A stretch of DNA of 64,000 nt from Anas platyrhynchos (lineage: Eukaryota > Chordata > Aves > Anseriformes > Anatidae): assembly GCF_047663525.1 (NCBI RefSeq), contig NC_092589.1, forward strand, positions 26,719,001 through 26,783,000. Reading direction: 5' to 3'. Below are positions 9,275-23,735 of the stretch, piece after piece (position 1 is the stretch's first letter; each line of letters begins with the position of its first letter). The translations under genes and the position numbers were made by a program. The notes beneath the pieces were generated by a model, which saw only the letters and a program-made list of their open reading frames with translations, was not told the origin of the DNA and made no database searches.

Positions 9275-9822
9275 CCCAAAAAACGACATTTTTTCAGAGG
9301 AGGAATGACAGAATATACAAAATTACTAAATGGGATGCTTGCAGCTGAAATCTCTTTCATGCCATAATACATTTTGTCTGCTCTTCCAGTTGCTCTGATG
9401 TCTTTCTTCAAAGTTCTTCATTTCTTACATCATGCAGTCAAGATGAATTGTGGGTGTTTCTTTCAGCAGGTCTGAATAAGTCCTGAAAAGGGGTCATTTC
9501 TTTATTTCAATCTGTCTTCTCTTCCAGGCACCTGTAGGACTTAACTGAATGAAGCATTAAAGGTCTGTACAACATGTAATAATCAATACAATAAAATACT
9601 AGGTGCTTTGCTGGTCTCCATTATTGCCTGATTTCATCCTTGCTATTATTTTTATGACAATGGGGTGCCAATTCTAAAGCCCTATTACATCAACTTAAAC
9701 ATCAGCATTTAAATTTGGACTGGTTTACTGCAGATCATTTTTTCAGACAAAAAGAAGTGGGTGAGAAATTAAGCCCATGGGAGATTAGGCTGGGGAGCAT
9801 CTGAGCAGAATGTGATGCAGGG

Positions 9823-9851
<29 letters not shown>
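9823..9851 (+). repeat. A29 homopolymer
   Basis: A pure run of 29 A. I looked for a retrocopy upstream (reading frame, poly(A) signal, target duplication) and saw none. Confidence 0.95.
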
Positions 9852-9853
<2 letters not shown>

Positions 9854-12800
9854 GGTTACGGAGTTAAGAGAGCAAAAAGGAACAATAGGTATCATCAAAA
9901 GGAAATATTTTTCCCTTCTTGGCTGGTGCTGAATGCAGCAGAAAGACACTCGATAATACCTAACAATCTAGTCAGTCCATACGTAGCAAGCTTTACGTTT
10001 GCTATTAGCAGTATGTTAACAATAGGAACAGTAGTGGTGGTTCTGCCAAATGCCAAGAGAAGGTTCCACAAATTTTATACTTCAGTAGACACTCCATGAA
10101 CATGATGACTTTTCCACAGTCTGAGCTCGATACTTCTGCTGTATGTTGGGGATTGTTCAAAATCCTCTTCCAAGAAGCAACATTTTATAATTTTCAGGTG
10201 GCAAGAGCTACAGCATTCACACCCCCACACCACACTCCTTAGTGCTCAGAACCCTGAATTTGTGCCTTCCAGCTCTATACTCCCAACACGTAGCCCTACC
10301 TCACCAAACACCATGTCCCATTCTGTTTTCCCCACCTCCCAATCCTATTCTTTTCCACCCTTATTTCCAAGACAGCCCTGCTCCCGGGCCCCAGCCTGCC
10401 AGTTGCAGGCACCTCTGGGATCCCAAATCCTTTTCACCCTAGCCTTAATGTACCAACCCCGGCACTCAGAGCATCCCACCCTCTGCACTTCTATTTGAAA
10501 GATGTTCTGTAGTTCCTCATCTATCCAGGTCCCCTCCAGCCTCAGCATACTGCTTAGATCAAAGGCTGAAATACCTTGGTTGCTTTTCATTTGTTTGTTG
10601 GTTGGTTAGTTGTATTTTGTTGTGCTGTTTGTTTACTAAACTGCAGCTGTTTTCTTTACCTCTGCTACCTGAGATATCCACCCTCATTCTGATTAATCTG
10701 CTTTGGAAACCTGGGACTGAGAGGTATTACTTGAAACATCAAAACCAGTCCACAATGGCAGCAGACAGCCCTGAAATAAATGGCCAGTCTGGACGTGTCC
10801 TTGTCACAGGCCACTACTATCTATAGGCCACAAAACACTTCTCAACACCCCATAACAGATGAAGGGCTTACTGCACTCTCCTCTCCCGTAAGCAGCTTGT
10901 CCGTGCTGTTTAATACTATTACTCAGCCTCTGGGAGGCAGCACAGAGATGAGAAATGCATATTAGTGTTGATTCACGTCTGAACTACTATAACACTGCCT
11001 TTGCTGATGATTAGGGTTTCCAGCACATGGCAACTAGCTGACCGAGCTCGGGCTGATTTTACAACTCACGTACTTAACAATATTTATTGGATTTCAGTAT
11101 TTTTTTTACCTTTTTTTTTTTTTTTTTTTTTAAGTAACTTGTTATGCTACACCTTTTTAGCACTACAAGAGGGCTAAGGTTCCTTCCTCATGCCTCTAGT
11201 TAGAAAATCAGTGCCCTAGTTAGGTGCATGCTCTCTTAGTAAACTGGAACCTTGTTCTGATGTAAATGTTTTCCCCTGTAATCACACAATCAGGCAATCC
11301 TGTGTGAGAAACAGTCCAGTGATGACCATTCCAGCACTCAGTTATATTGGAAAAGGGTCATAGACAAAATTGCAGTCTAAACTACAGACAGGTATTTCAA
11401 AGTTTTGGAAATCCCCAGGTACAATTCTGGAAGGTCACTGCTGAGCTGAGCCACCGTGATAGATCATTAGAGCAAGGCCGTACAGATGTCTTTGAAAAAG
11501 CTTAGTTTTGGTGGTAGTTTTGGATCACATTAAATATCTCCCTTCTCGTGAAGAAAGATAGTCTTGTACCATCACCTGCACATTTCCAGGTAATTCTGCA
11601 CAGTTCATAACGTGCAGTGGGTTTTGTTCAGAAACGTGAGTGAAGGCTTCCTCATCTCTGCACAACAGCAGATGGTGCTGTTGTCACTGACAAGTGCCTT
11701 CCAGTTTAATTTTCTGGAGAAAAGAAAGTACGTGACCGTGGAGAAAAAGAAAGGAAAGGAAAAGAAAAAGAATAGGAGAAGAAGATAACTGCCATTTCCT
11801 GGATTTTTAACTAGAGAAAGTAAGAAACGCAAAGAGAAGAATGATAAACGCAGAGAAAATCAAAAGGGCTATCTAAAAGAGAGACCAGATCTGTAATTTT
11901 CAAGAGGTGCTAGTACAGATGAAGGTGTAAATGCAATTAGGAGAGGCAGAGAGGCAGCACAGGCTGTGTACTAGATCCTTCCTCCCCCATTGCTTTCAGG
12001 AGACCCTGAACTCCGATGAGGAAGGTGCCGAATACTGGCAGTTCCCCACCGACTTTGTAAGGAGCTATTGTCACCTGGAAGTGTATATCAAGCCAAGCAT
12101 TTGAAATCAGAGACATCAAAAAACCCTGAGAATTTTCCAAAAATAGCTTTAAATATTTGAGTGGGGAAGGGGGAAGAGCAGAATCGGGCAGGTAATGAGA
12201 AGCTGTGGCTGCAGAACCGGCCCTCTTGCACTCAGTGATGGACCGCATGCTTTCAGCTTTATCTGGGCTGTGCTGCACAGCTACCTTTATTATCTGCTCT
12301 AGCAAGAAAGGGAGCATGAAGGAAGAATGCTCAGGAGCTACCTGATAAAAGAGATAATGCAAAACAAAAAGAAACAGTAAGGTATCTTTAGGACAGTACC
12401 GTTAGCATTGCGCAGTGACACTACCCACACCTGGGTAAGTGATGCTCTGTCTGAAGTCCTTCTTTGAGCAGGATGGCTACATTCATCACAAACACACTGC
12501 TATCTGTGTGCTTTATAGGATGTTTGCTTTAAAAATAAAGTTGCCATTCTAACACTAAACATCCTTCCCTCAGAAGCACATTTCAAGGCAGCGGGTGAAA
12601 AGCAGTTGAGTCCAATTGAACGTTCCCAGTGATGGGAATTCACAAATCTATACTATGTGGGTTGTCACTAGGAGCTATAGGGAGCAAGTTAAGCTGGTAA
12701 ATCTCTAGTTATACTGAGTGCAGTGGAATGATCTGGAAAAGATGAATTAGGAGAAAGAATTAGATGTAATCCTTTGCCATCTGTCCTTATTTTGCTAACC

Positions 12801-15800
12801 TACTTGACAGGGCACTGCTGAAATCTGCAGTCGCTTTTTATCTGCTTCACATAGCTGAAGATCATTTGCTATACAGACTGGAATCAAAAATCTTCCCAGT
12901 CACAACCTGCTTTCCCATTTGTTGGTTCTGTTTATTTTTTATTTTATTTTTATTAAAAATAAAGTTTAGGACTTCCCATTCAGCTGTAGGCTACACCATT
13001 CATTCTCAACCTCTCCCCTTTGCTAGGACTCAGAGCCATATGGTAAAGCTTAAATAGATTGTACTATTGGCTCAATAGAGAAGTAAAAGGGCTGTTAAAG
13101 TGTACATAATCCATCCTTCTTCAGCTTTCAGCCCAGAAAGTATGTATAGATCTGGGAGAAATGTGACAATTGAGAAAATGTCCATATGGCACCACATAGT
13201 TTCTCTGTGACAGCCTTTGTCTCCAGGTCTTCATCCAGCAAATCATGTAAACATGAGCTTATTCTAAGTACACGCCTGAGTATTTTGCTGTTCTGCATTT
13301 TAGTGTACAGGGGATTCTATTGATAATGAACCAGATAAGAGGATCTGCGGTAGTGGGGGAAATTCTCTGTGACTCCCGTATGAATATCTGCCAGCTGCAA
13401 CCCTGGGAGCCTTTAGTCTTTTTAAATGCCTGGTGATATTACAGGGAGTAGAGCCTTACTACGGGAAGGCAGATTAAAACAATCCCAGATATAACCAAAT
13501 CATAGGGACCAATACAGTTCTCACTTAGTTCAGTGACAACAGAGCAAAATGCCAGTTTATTTTGGGGAGGAGAGAAAGGAGGAGGAAAGAGAGGGTGCAG
13601 GGAGGGAGGGAGGAAGCTTCCACTTTGCTCCCAACTCCTAGGTATTTCTCTTTGCAGATGTGAAGGTTTGCAAAGTCTTATATTTTCCAAATGCATGCTA
13701 TAAGGAGTTTTGTAGGGCCTTGGCTTAAGAAGATGCAGCATGGGTGAATAGCTTTTCTGTGGTGAGCTAAAGCAAATCTGCTATCCCTTCTGGGAGCACA
13801 GACATAGCCTGCTACATACACAGAAGCTATCTTAGATTTTCAGATCAGTGGAGAAATTGGTCAGGCACTGATTGAAAGCAAGATTATTTCCTCAGTGGGA
13901 AGTTTGGGTGTGAAAGATCCAGACCACTGCTGCTTTCTATCTCCAACAGTCCTTTACATCACCATAAAGCAAAGGAAAAAGGTTTTAAAATATCCTTCTT
14001 CATCTTCCATAGTACTTTAGATTAGGCTTATCTAACCTCACAAGGAAAAGGCAATAGGCGCTTGTTTCAAGATGTAGTCTTCGCATTTTGAATTGCGCAT
14101 ATGACTTCAGAGAACTTTTTTAAGTCTATTTTGAATTTTCCATACTAAAAATAAAGACGGAACAACTCATTGGTTTAGCTGAGAACAGCAACTTTGAAAG
14201 CATTAGGCAAGAAGAAGCTCTGGTGTTTTGAAAACAGCTCCTAATGCTGTTGTCTTTAATGGGGATGGCTAATCCTCTCTGTTTTATCATATTCCCAGTG
14301 ATTCTCTCTAATTGGAAGCTTGCCAGTTATTCTGCAAAACTCCTGACTCACTCCAACATCATTTAGGTCCTTCTTAATTGATTGCAGGATATCTTCAAAG
14401 TCAGAGGAGGGCTCTCATTTGATGCCGTAAAAGCTTTTCCAAGAGGCCACAATCTCTTCAGTTTTTTGCAATGTGCTTTAAAGATAGCGAGATCAAAGGA
14501 CAAACCCCCAGATCAGCTCATCTGTAGAAATACAACTCTTTTACAACCTCGTTATAAAGGCAGTGGGGTTTGTTTTATTTTTGAACTTGGCCTTGCAGGT
14601 CTAATTTTTCCTGTCCTATATACAGGAATAATAAAAAAAGAGGCATTTAGCTTATTGCCACAACATTTCTTCTTTACTTCATCCCTTAAATCCTGGGCAT
14701 GTAAAGAGTTGCTGGTGGTCTTCTGCACATCTAAGAGGCCCTCCACTAGAGTCCGTTCAAAGCATTTTATAGGCAGTAATGTGTGAAGCCTCAAAGCACA
14801 CTACCAAGGCATTTATTACTACGTTTTTACACTCAGGAAGATGTACCACAATAATTACATAACTTGAAAACCCAAATAACTAGTCATCAGTATTTGGACA
14901 GTACAAACACTGTAATGGGACCCAGCATTCGGGAGCTGAATGTACTTCTGAAAGCATGGCTCTCTTCCAGTAGCTGCCCAAAAATGGAGGCATCCAAAAT
15001 AACTATCCATCTTTGAGAATCTTGACCTTAAAATCTTTTCTTCCCCCTCCACATCCTGCCATGATAGCTAATTAGTTCTCTTTTTTTATTCAGTGTCACA
15101 TAAATCTTGAAAATTCCCACTGTAGAGGCATAGCACTATATTGTAAAAAGAGAAAAAGAAAAAAGGAAAATGGAGATGGCATTTTCCAGAAGCGTTTGAC
15201 CTTAGCCTAGTTTCCTTCTGGTTTCCATTGAAATTACTGCATAAATAAATGCTGAGCAAAGCTTTGCAGTTCTTTACAGATCTCACAGGTTTTTTTCATG
15301 GGAAACCAATTTTATAATACTTTGGAGTTACCTTTGTAAGCCCACCCTAGAGATCTCTGACAGTTCTGCACCACCTGTGCTTTAAAAAAAAAATTAATGT
15401 TTTTCTTCTTTTTTTTTACAGATCCTGGTGTAGATTTTTTCCTCACAAAAACATGTTGAAAACAAAAGCCACAGAGGAAACGCCTGCCTTTTGGTTAGCT
15501 GTGCAAGTATGTTCTCAGACAAGCTGTACCAAGTCAGTTCGAGACTCAGTGTCATTACCAGGCTATTTCTTCTTTCCTTTTTCTGATAGAGCCCCTCATG
15601 TATCTAACTGTCCTGAACAACAGTGCTGATGCATCACTTTTGACACTGAATTTTGACACTGCACTAGTTCCATATTCTGGACTGTAAGGCAGACTGAAAT
15701 GTGCTGCTGCTCTGAAAAACAACTCTAAAAATAGTGTTGGGATGTGTGCATGGGTGGCTGTGTATGGAAGGGGAATTCAGCATTCCTCATCTCTTGATAA

Positions 15801-16080
15801 TTTTATGTACATGTACACAGTTTATATTGAATAAATACTTTCCTCTCCTAAACACCATTGAGGCAAGTTCATCCTGGACCCTTAAGAAAAGGAGTGTTTG
15901 TGTAGCTGTTCATGTGTGCATCACTCTCATGAAAATGTAAGAGATGCTTGGTTAGTCACTGCTGATGCTGTGAAGTCCAAGCCAAAATCCTCTTCATGCT
16001 GGTGTGGAGTAATACAGACTTAAGAAAGAGTCATTTAGAGATAGGGCACAACTGACTCTGGTCTGTAAAATGTTACATAT
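9852..16080. other. Non-coding desert, repeat-poor
   Basis: Mostly unique AT-leaning sequence. It holds a T7/T21 tract at 11101-11131 and a purine-rich stretch at 11730-11880. The longest open frame (11937-12362, minus, 141 codons) has no recognisable domain and no conserved-looking motif; I treat it as chance. No RNA gene is recognised. Confidence 0.6.
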
Positions 16081-16155
16081 ACGTGTATATATAACATATA
16101 TATGTGTGAAATAAAAATACCTGTAGATGATTATTTATATATATATATATATACA
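16075..16155. repeat. AT-rich low-complexity block with TA runs
   Basis: Alternating TA/CA stretches culminate in about eight TA units near 16136-16153. An A19-type homopolymer follows near 16354-16372. Confidence 0.85.
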
Positions 16156-16379
16156 CACTCACAACAACAGACTAAACCTTTCCTTTCTCTCAAAAAAAAA
16201 ATACCTTCATAGCTGGCCATAATTTTGGTAAGATACGACATTTCAATAAAACTTAGCAATCCTTTTTCACTCAGACATTCATTCGGGACTTTGTTAGTAG
16301 CAAATCAGACCTGAGAAATGAGGGGAAAAGATGATTAAAATATGCAATCATGTCCAAAAAAAAAAAAAAAAAAGAATCT

Positions 16380-19300
16380 CTGAATTTTAATTCATGCAAT
16401 AACAGAGAAAATCCAGCAGATGGTGGAAAGAGACCACAGTGTGAAACGAGTGCTGGGCATTTTCTCCAGCTATGGACGTGAGCCCTTCAAGAAAGTCTCT
16501 GTCATTATTCATAACGCACCATCAGTGCTTCAAACAGAAATAGGACCAGAATTGTTTAGACCATCCATGTCGCGTCTAAAAATTTAAGCGGTGTCATGTA
16601 AGGCTGATTTTGACTTACATGGCAAAGACAAATATATTCTGAGTGTGGATCGTAGGCTTTGTTTTACAGCCAATTGACATCAGTGACAGTACAAAATCAT
16701 TTAACTAATACACATGCTGCTGGCTGCTTTTATTCTGTGCCTAATAGTTGTTAAGGATGGAGTGCATTTGTCTTTTTTTTTTTTTTTCAAGCATTTTGAT
16801 TTATTGTTCAGCTGGTAGCTGATGATCATACCTGCATTACCGAAAGCTGTAGCAGAGGGAAAAGACATAACACTTGCAGACCATATTTCCTCGGTGAGTG
16901 ACAAGCCCCTGCAGAGCTCCCTATCTGAAGCAGCTTCCTGCCAGTGACAGCGGAGAAGCCAGGAATATGTCTGCTGTAATCCTAAGAGATGTACGTTGGG
17001 GGGCTGACATCTTCTTTTATCTGCTTCATTCTCTAAATATTATCTCTCTCTAACTTCTGTGCCTTGCTTCTGGCATATCAAGATAGATATTAAACAGCTG
17101 AGAGATGATCCAGATCAGCAGCATCCCGAATTTTCCATGAAGCCAATCAACTCTTACAAAAACCAGCAGCAGCACAGGGTGTTGCTGCAATTTAGGAGGT
17201 ACTTTCAGTAATCAGAATAGGCTTCAGAAATGCCCAGACAGATATGTAGGCAATGGGGAACCCCTGCTTGCCTTGCTCCAGAGAAGCACGGTATGAGAGG
17301 AGGCACAGCAGCAGTGTCGGTGTGACACGCTGCTTCCTATCTGCAGTTCTGGCACCTAAATTCGCCATCCCACAAGCACCCCAAGCACTCCCTGGCCTTA
17401 GCAGAAGGCCCATAAAAACTCATTTTCCAAATAGTTCTCAAACAACTGAGATTACTTTATTGCAGCAGGCTGAAAATAAAGCTGATGAGAGCTTAGGCCC
17501 TTTTCTGATTAGTGGCTGTCCTGTCAGTTTTCCATGGGAGCAGACGTCTGAGCTATTCTAAGTGGGCTTATTTTGGTCGGTACCTTTTGCAGACCTACTG
17601 GTAATAGCTGGTGGATGCCCTTTGCTTAGGCTGGGAGAGCTTGCCGTTGGCACACCACCTTCTTCTACACCCTTCAGAGATGTAGAAGTGCACATTTATA
17701 TGCATTTATGCAGAGCACTTCTGAGGTCTCCCATGACGGCCAGGTAGGTCACTCCTCCTGCCCTTTGCAGCAGGGAAAGCTGCAGTGCCAACCTGTTGTG
17801 TACCATTGGACATGCTCAGCACCTGTCTCATTATATAAATAACATATCCCTTTTATTTTTCATTTCTTTTGGGAGCAAAGATATCAAGAAAACAGTTTGC
17901 CTCCCAGAACATGTTATGTCCAGAGGAAATGGTCGAATACGAACGCTTTCTCCCAGTGGTAGTTCTGGGAGGTCTTTATTTCATCACTTACAGGAGGCTT
18001 TGGCTTTCACTTGCTTCTTCTGTTTGTCTGTGACTCCTTTCATCACCGATAGCCACATTAATGATGCCAGTGCTCAAGGCGTCAGAAGATGTAAGCAGAC
18101 CGAGCCGGGCTTTCTGTGCGATTGTTTCTCTGTTCAAGAAGAGATATGCTGTGTATTTTCTTCATGTCCGTCGGCATTAGGAAAATTTCAAGAATGCTAA
18201 GTGCTGATTTGACTTTGCCATTTGGTGGCGGTGCTGTGGTGATGATTCAAGTGAGTAAATCCGGGGATGGCTTGCAAGCACATAGATCTGTATTCCCACT
18301 GCATGCAATGCTCTGCCTGACACAGTAACTCAAGGCTTTAAACACTTCCAGTGACCAGCAGCCTGAGCGGCAGCCCACAGTAACCAGATCTGGGGGGAGA
18401 AGAGGCATTCCTATTCTCCCCATGGACGGTGGGGAAGGCAGTGCGTTTCCACCGCTTCTTTGCTACTTGCCCCATACAGGCCACATCAGACCATTAGGCT
18501 TGGATAGCCTCTGCCATATTCAACCAAGACAGAGTGTTACTGGCCCTCTGTAGACAGGCCAAGATCCAGAGAAGAGCTGGTCAATTCACAAAGAACATAT
18601 CCATTCCCTACAGTCTGGGTATTATGTTTCCCTGTACATTCAGCCTGTCTCAGTAGATCCAATACTCTTGAAAAAGGATACATTTCCCCCTGCTTTCTGG
18701 CCTTCTGATGGAGAAATGTAAGTGAGCACATGATTCAATCCTGGATTTCTTCCAAATCCTTCAAGTGGTGAGCTTGGCTTGACTGAGGCTTTCTGTGTCT
18801 TTGTATTGTTTCTGTCAGGCCTACATTCAGCTGCTGTATTTTTGGGCTGTGTACAGTGGCAGCTATATCCATAATGGCCTTTTCCCTGGTTCTGGATACC
18901 TAAAAATGTAGCGTGAATACTCCAGAGGCATGTGCTGAAGCTGATGTGGGGCTTCCGGCAGCAATCTGAAATGCTCGCCAATAGTTTATGATCACTCTCT
19001 GCTCAAGTGGTTTCCTATTCATCACTGTCCTGATGACACCTCCCACTTGTAGATAATATTGAAAGATTTAGCTTCTCTGTTTGGATGTGTCTCTGTGTTT
19101 TGCAGGAGGTACTGAACTCGAGATACAGGTCAGCAAGAAGAACCTGTCTTTTCCTAAGGCGTAGCATGCCTCATTAGCAACGTGTTACATATCTGCCTCT
19201 TTTTTAAAGGTGGGATAATTCTTTGCCCTTTCACATGCGTGATAGCTGCATCCTGTGATGATACCAGTTGTCCATATTGCATGTTTGTTTGGGAGCTATG

Positions 19301-22300
19301 TCAGCGACACATATATGAAAACGGTGGAAGAAATGTTGTCAGATAAGTTACAGATCCCAACAGACTCCGGACGGATTCTGTGCCTCTGAGAACAGGAATT
19401 GGTGGTATTGCTCTGGGCTGCTGGGGTCAGTCCCAGCTCCGGGGAGATCACCACACATCCCATACAAGGTACTGCAAACAATCCCAACACCATTATGGCT
19501 TTCTTCAGCTTTAGATCTGTTCCCTGACTCTTTCTAATGGACAGAGGAAGATGGGACCGTGATGGATCACAGCTTCTGCCACACGATCTCTGCCTCCATC
19601 CCCAGGAGCCTGTAGCTTCTGGGCCTTTACGCTGATCCCTCAGAGCCCCTTTAATACATCTTGCTGACAGCACCGGTGCTTTCCCACCTCACATCTGATC
19701 CCTGCAGTGCTCTCAGCCATCTGCCTCTTTTCTTTTCTTGGACGTGGGGGGGTAGTGTCTTTCTTTATCCAACAGTTCTTGACAGTATTCTCTGCATCAC
19801 GGATATATTTGTTCTTGTCAAACTGGGCCTTTCCTCACCTGCAACCACTCAGCTGAACACTCTTTCAGTGCCTGTTGAAGTCTCTTCTGTCCTTGGGAAG
19901 GGGTGGGTTGCCTGGCTTCTCAGCAGCACCCATACTGCCTTTGTGACTTGTGGTAGCCCCTGACATTAGGAAAGATGCCTTACTTTTCCATTCCTTCTAT
20001 TGCTCCAATTATTTTTTTTATTTCCTTTAATGCTGCAGTTATTCCTGGAGGCATGAGTTGTAAAGATGGAAATAGATGAAGGCAATTGTATGCCTGGAAG
20101 ACATCCTCCCCTTCAAACACCTCTTGATATGCGTCCTAATGGCTTCATTACAGGGATGCTAGTGAATATTGCTAGCTCTGCATATTTTTATTTTTAATTT
20201 GTTCTGCTTACATTGACTGCATGAATTGTTTGCTTCAAACTTAGAGCCCTTATGTGGTGATGAATTCACTGGGTACAGCTGAAAGCAGAGGATTTGGTGG
20301 TGCCAGCAACACTGATTTGACTTGCAATTTACTCTGCCTAATGGCACGGAGACATTGCATTGCTTTAATTCAGCTTTGCATGGTTATAATTCCTTTCCGT
20401 CTCTGGCGTAGTTCTGAGGAAGCCTTTGCAGCCTAGCACACTTAGTAATGTCCTACTGTCTTCCTAGCATTCATTCCCCTGATGGCGTGCTACTGCTGTC
20501 TCTTGGCACGTAGCGGAGAGTTTTATTTTTGCCCTTTTGCACCATATTAATGTCATCACCGTGCGAGCTTTCCTACGCTGTGCACATTTTTCTCACAGCA
20601 CCAAAGGTCTTCCCTGGTGTCCTCTGCTTCATATTTATGCTTTTGGCTTTGATGAGGTTTTACGCTTATCAGTTCTACCTGGCTATGCCCACCCCACTGC
20701 TGCTCAGTTTTTGGCTGGGTGCCTTTGCAGCAGCGTTAGACACACCTGTAGTTTACCAGCAATGAGGACAGCTTTTCCTTCAGCAGTCTCATTGCCCTTT
20801 TTTTCTCACTTACGAATCTACCACTAATTACTTCAGGTTTTAAGATCTCCTACTCCCATGAGTCAGCCATTTTCCGTGCAGTTTGGCAGCATACCAACCT
20901 ATTGTTTCTCCAGATTCTTGATTACACAACTGTGGGGCAGATACCTCCTGAATGTGTCATTTTTATTATTTTTTTTTTTCTGAGGACTGGAAATGCTTCT
21001 GAGACATTTCTAGGATTTTGCATGGGGTTCTTCCAGTCTGCAGTTGGTATACATCCAGATGCTGCAGAAGCACATGGGAGCCACTGCCAAGTTCAGCTAG
21101 CAGTGTGAATGGGCTTATTTTGGCTTCCTGTTTACCCAGCCCCATGGCAATGTGTTAGATTTCTCATGTGACTCAAAAGAATGGCTCACAGAGCTATTGT
21201 CAATGCTTCCTCTTTCATTTTCTGCAGCATTGGGACAGAAACGCAGTGTGAATCCATGATGTTCTTCTCCATACCTCTGTGTTCAGGGAAAGTGTGGGGT
21301 TGTCTCTTTTTTTTCTTTTTTTCAGTCTTCATAGCTGCTCATGACATACACTTATTCTCTTTTGCCACCACATTCAGTGTCCAAACCAAATATGAACCTG
21401 ACAGAGAAACAGGGAGCTGATGCTGGTTGCTTTTCCCCTTCCCTCCTCCCCTGGGAGTGCACAGTGGTCAGGAGCCCCCCTACTTTCAAGCAGAGCTAGC
21501 TCCTCTCCTGGAGCTCACGCAGCCCACCCCAGAAGGAAATTGCCAGCTCTTCTTGGGGGTGCACCATTGTTTAGGGCAGGCCCCAAACAATGAACCAGGC
21601 AGGGAAGGGCTGCGAAGACTGAGACTGTGGGTTTTGTGCAGGAGTCAAAGCAAGAGACAGCTGTGCAGCCTGAAAGATGATCAGAAGATAAAATGGCAGA
21701 GGCTGGATTTCTAAAGACATTCTAATGCCAATTAGAAGCCTGAAATCTCCCTGGCTTGCCCTGCCCCAGAAATTCAGATCAAATCATGCTCTGAGTTATT
21801 CCCACAAAAGGAACTGGAAATTCAATAGGTCAGCTTGCCAGCTAGAATAAGTCCACTAACTCCACGCTCCCTGTCATCAGAGGACCTGGCCCCATGACTA
21901 TGAGCTGCAGATTTTCCACATGGCTGTTTCCCTGGGACTTGCATCATCACCCTGCACAACAAGGAGAGTCCAAGGTCCCAGTGTAGGAGCTTTTTAAGGA
22001 AGCAAAGGAAGAGAACCAACAAAAGCTCAGGTTCACGTCATTCACCTGGTTTAGTAGGGTTTTGGAGCAGTACCTCCCCATATCCTCAAACACCATGTGA
22101 TTGTTGCCAGATCTTAGTGCCAAGTCCTTCAGCTGACATCGGGAATGGGTAAGGTCAAGGACCCACAGAGCAGCTGTGCCACAGTTTGCTTCTAGCCAGT
22201 CCCACCCCACTGACAGTGCAGCACTTACAGAGTCAGGGTACAGACACAGAAAGCCTTAAATGCTGCCTCCTGATCTACTTGTTCATTAATATAGAAAAGA

Positions 22301-22875
22301 ATATTCTGCATCTCAGCCTTACACTAAGGACCCCAATCATATCGTAGGATTTGTCAGACAAGATATGCCGGTGGAAATGAGTTCTAGCGATCCTGCCTGA
22401 AATCCCAAGAGCATGCCATCTGCCCCTAGGCAGAGAGCCCCCGGGCAGTTGTGTGCATCAATTGCTAGGTGTCAAGTCACCCATCCAGCTGCATGTGTGC
22501 ATCTCCATCCGTGAGCTTCAACTAGAAATCACAGCTGGGAAGTGCTGCTATGAAGAAGGATGATCATTACCTAACATACTTCTCTTAGCAAAGGCACAAA
22601 CTCGGTGATTTACTAGTCCTTTCCCATTACTGACTGCTGTGCTCTCACACGCTGTATATCATATTAACGGAATAAGAGCTTTGGTGTGATCCCTCCCTGT
22701 CCCCTGCTGTCACCCTGAACCTTTTATGTGAGGACTGAAAATCAAAGCAGTTTATTTAAAAAAATGACAGGATAGTAGGAAATATAAATAAATAAATAAA
22801 CAAACAAAGAGCCTTAAAATGAGCTACTAATTATTAATGTGAATGCTTTTCACATCCATCTCCTCCTAACTATCT
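16380..22875. other. Non-coding desert, nothing recognised
   Basis: Unique sequence with a T15 tract near 16774-16788. GC rises slowly across the block. No coding exon, RNA gene or dated transposon could be identified, and the open frames are short and lack features. Confidence 0.6.
22785..22808 (+). repeat. (AAAT)n/(AAAC)n simple repeat
   Basis: Several AAAT units run into AAAC units over about 24 bases. Confidence 0.85.
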
Positions 22876-22877
22876 CA

Positions 22878-22934
22878 ATGGAATCACAGAGTCACGGAAT
22901 GATTCAGTCGAACCTCACGCTGTGAGAAGATCCA
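22878..22934 (-). mobile_element. CR1 LINE 3'-end remnant
   Basis: GAATCACAGAGTCACGGAAT followed by GATTCAGTCGAACCTCA resembles the reverse complement of the CR1 3' tail, whose 8-base tail units appear on this strand as AATCATAGAATCACAGAATGG. Only about 55 degraded bases remain. It is the sole CR1 piece I recognise in 64 kb and supports a bird or other sauropsid source. Confidence 0.6.
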
Positions 22935-23227
22935 TTTGTCATAGTTCTTTAATTTTTTATCCATTTGTAAAGCATCCCGAAACCTAGCCAGCAATAAAAT
23001 GGCAAAGAAACTGCCCAAGGCACCCTCTTAGAGAAGCAGTATGGGCTGCACTCTGTTCTGCCACAGATTAGTCTAAATCGGTAGCTGCTCCATGATGTCT
23101 GTGAAACCCAACTGCTGAAATGCAGAGGAGAATCTGGCCCCGTAATCTCACTCCATGATGAAACTGCTAGTGTAAATAATGACTGGTGCTGCTCGGCTCT
23201 TTCCACACTCCCCCACCCCCCCAAAGT

Positions 23228-23269
23228 GCTTTAATGAATAATTAATTTCATGAATAAGCTTTAATGAAT
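23228..23269 (+). promoter_or_regulatory. Homeodomain-motif-rich duplicated segment, possible enhancer core
   Basis: GCTTTAATGAAT occurs at 23228-23239 and 23258-23269, with AATAATTAAT between. The density of TAAT cores is high. Regulatory function is inferred from composition only. Confidence 0.25.
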
Positions 23270-23539
23270 GACCTAATACACTTTAATGGCCAAACTAGTA
23301 AGACTGTAAGTTAGAACACTTTCCCTCGCACTTTTCTCTCCTCTAGCCCCACTGCCTTCCTTTGCTCTCGTGAAACAGCAAATTGCCCACTGAACTACTT
23401 GCCAATCACATACACAGCCACCACATCTTGGTAGGGACCATCAAACTGCAAAAGTGGACAGTTTATAATTGCAGGAAAGACATTCTACATTTGTTTTAAA
23501 TGTGTAACCTATGTTCCAAAATGTATGTGCTGAAAAAGA

Positions 23540-23715
23540 ACAAACCTTTAAGCATTTAATTCCCTTTATTTTTGTTCCCCCTGAGACTAAAATCCATTCA
23601 TTTCAATCAGGCCATTCAGAGGAAGGTTGTAAAATGAACGACACAATTAACCAGTTAATATAGCACATATGGAATTTTAATTCCAGCTGAAAAGCAGACA
23701 GGCTTTTCTAAAGCT
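23540..23715. promoter_or_regulatory. AT-rich motif-dense segment, possible conserved non-coding element
   Basis: This non-repetitive AT-rich stretch contains CAATTAACCAGTTAATATAG, an E-box-like CACATATGG and GGAATTTTAATTCC (a perfect palindrome at 23671-23684). It differs from simple AT-rich drift in its complexity. Conservation was not tested. Confidence 0.25.
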
Positions 23716-23731
23716 GTTCACTGGTGAAAAG

Positions 23732-23735
<4 letters not shown>

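Noticed and set aside
9785-9851. A29 run as the tail of a processed pseudogene
   Set aside because: No reading frame, poly(A) signal at the right distance or target-site duplication was seen upstream. The same applies to the A27 run at 48999.
11937-12362. 141-codon minus-strand open frame
   Set aside because: No domain, no splice or promoter context, and frames of this length are expected by chance across 64 kb in six frames.
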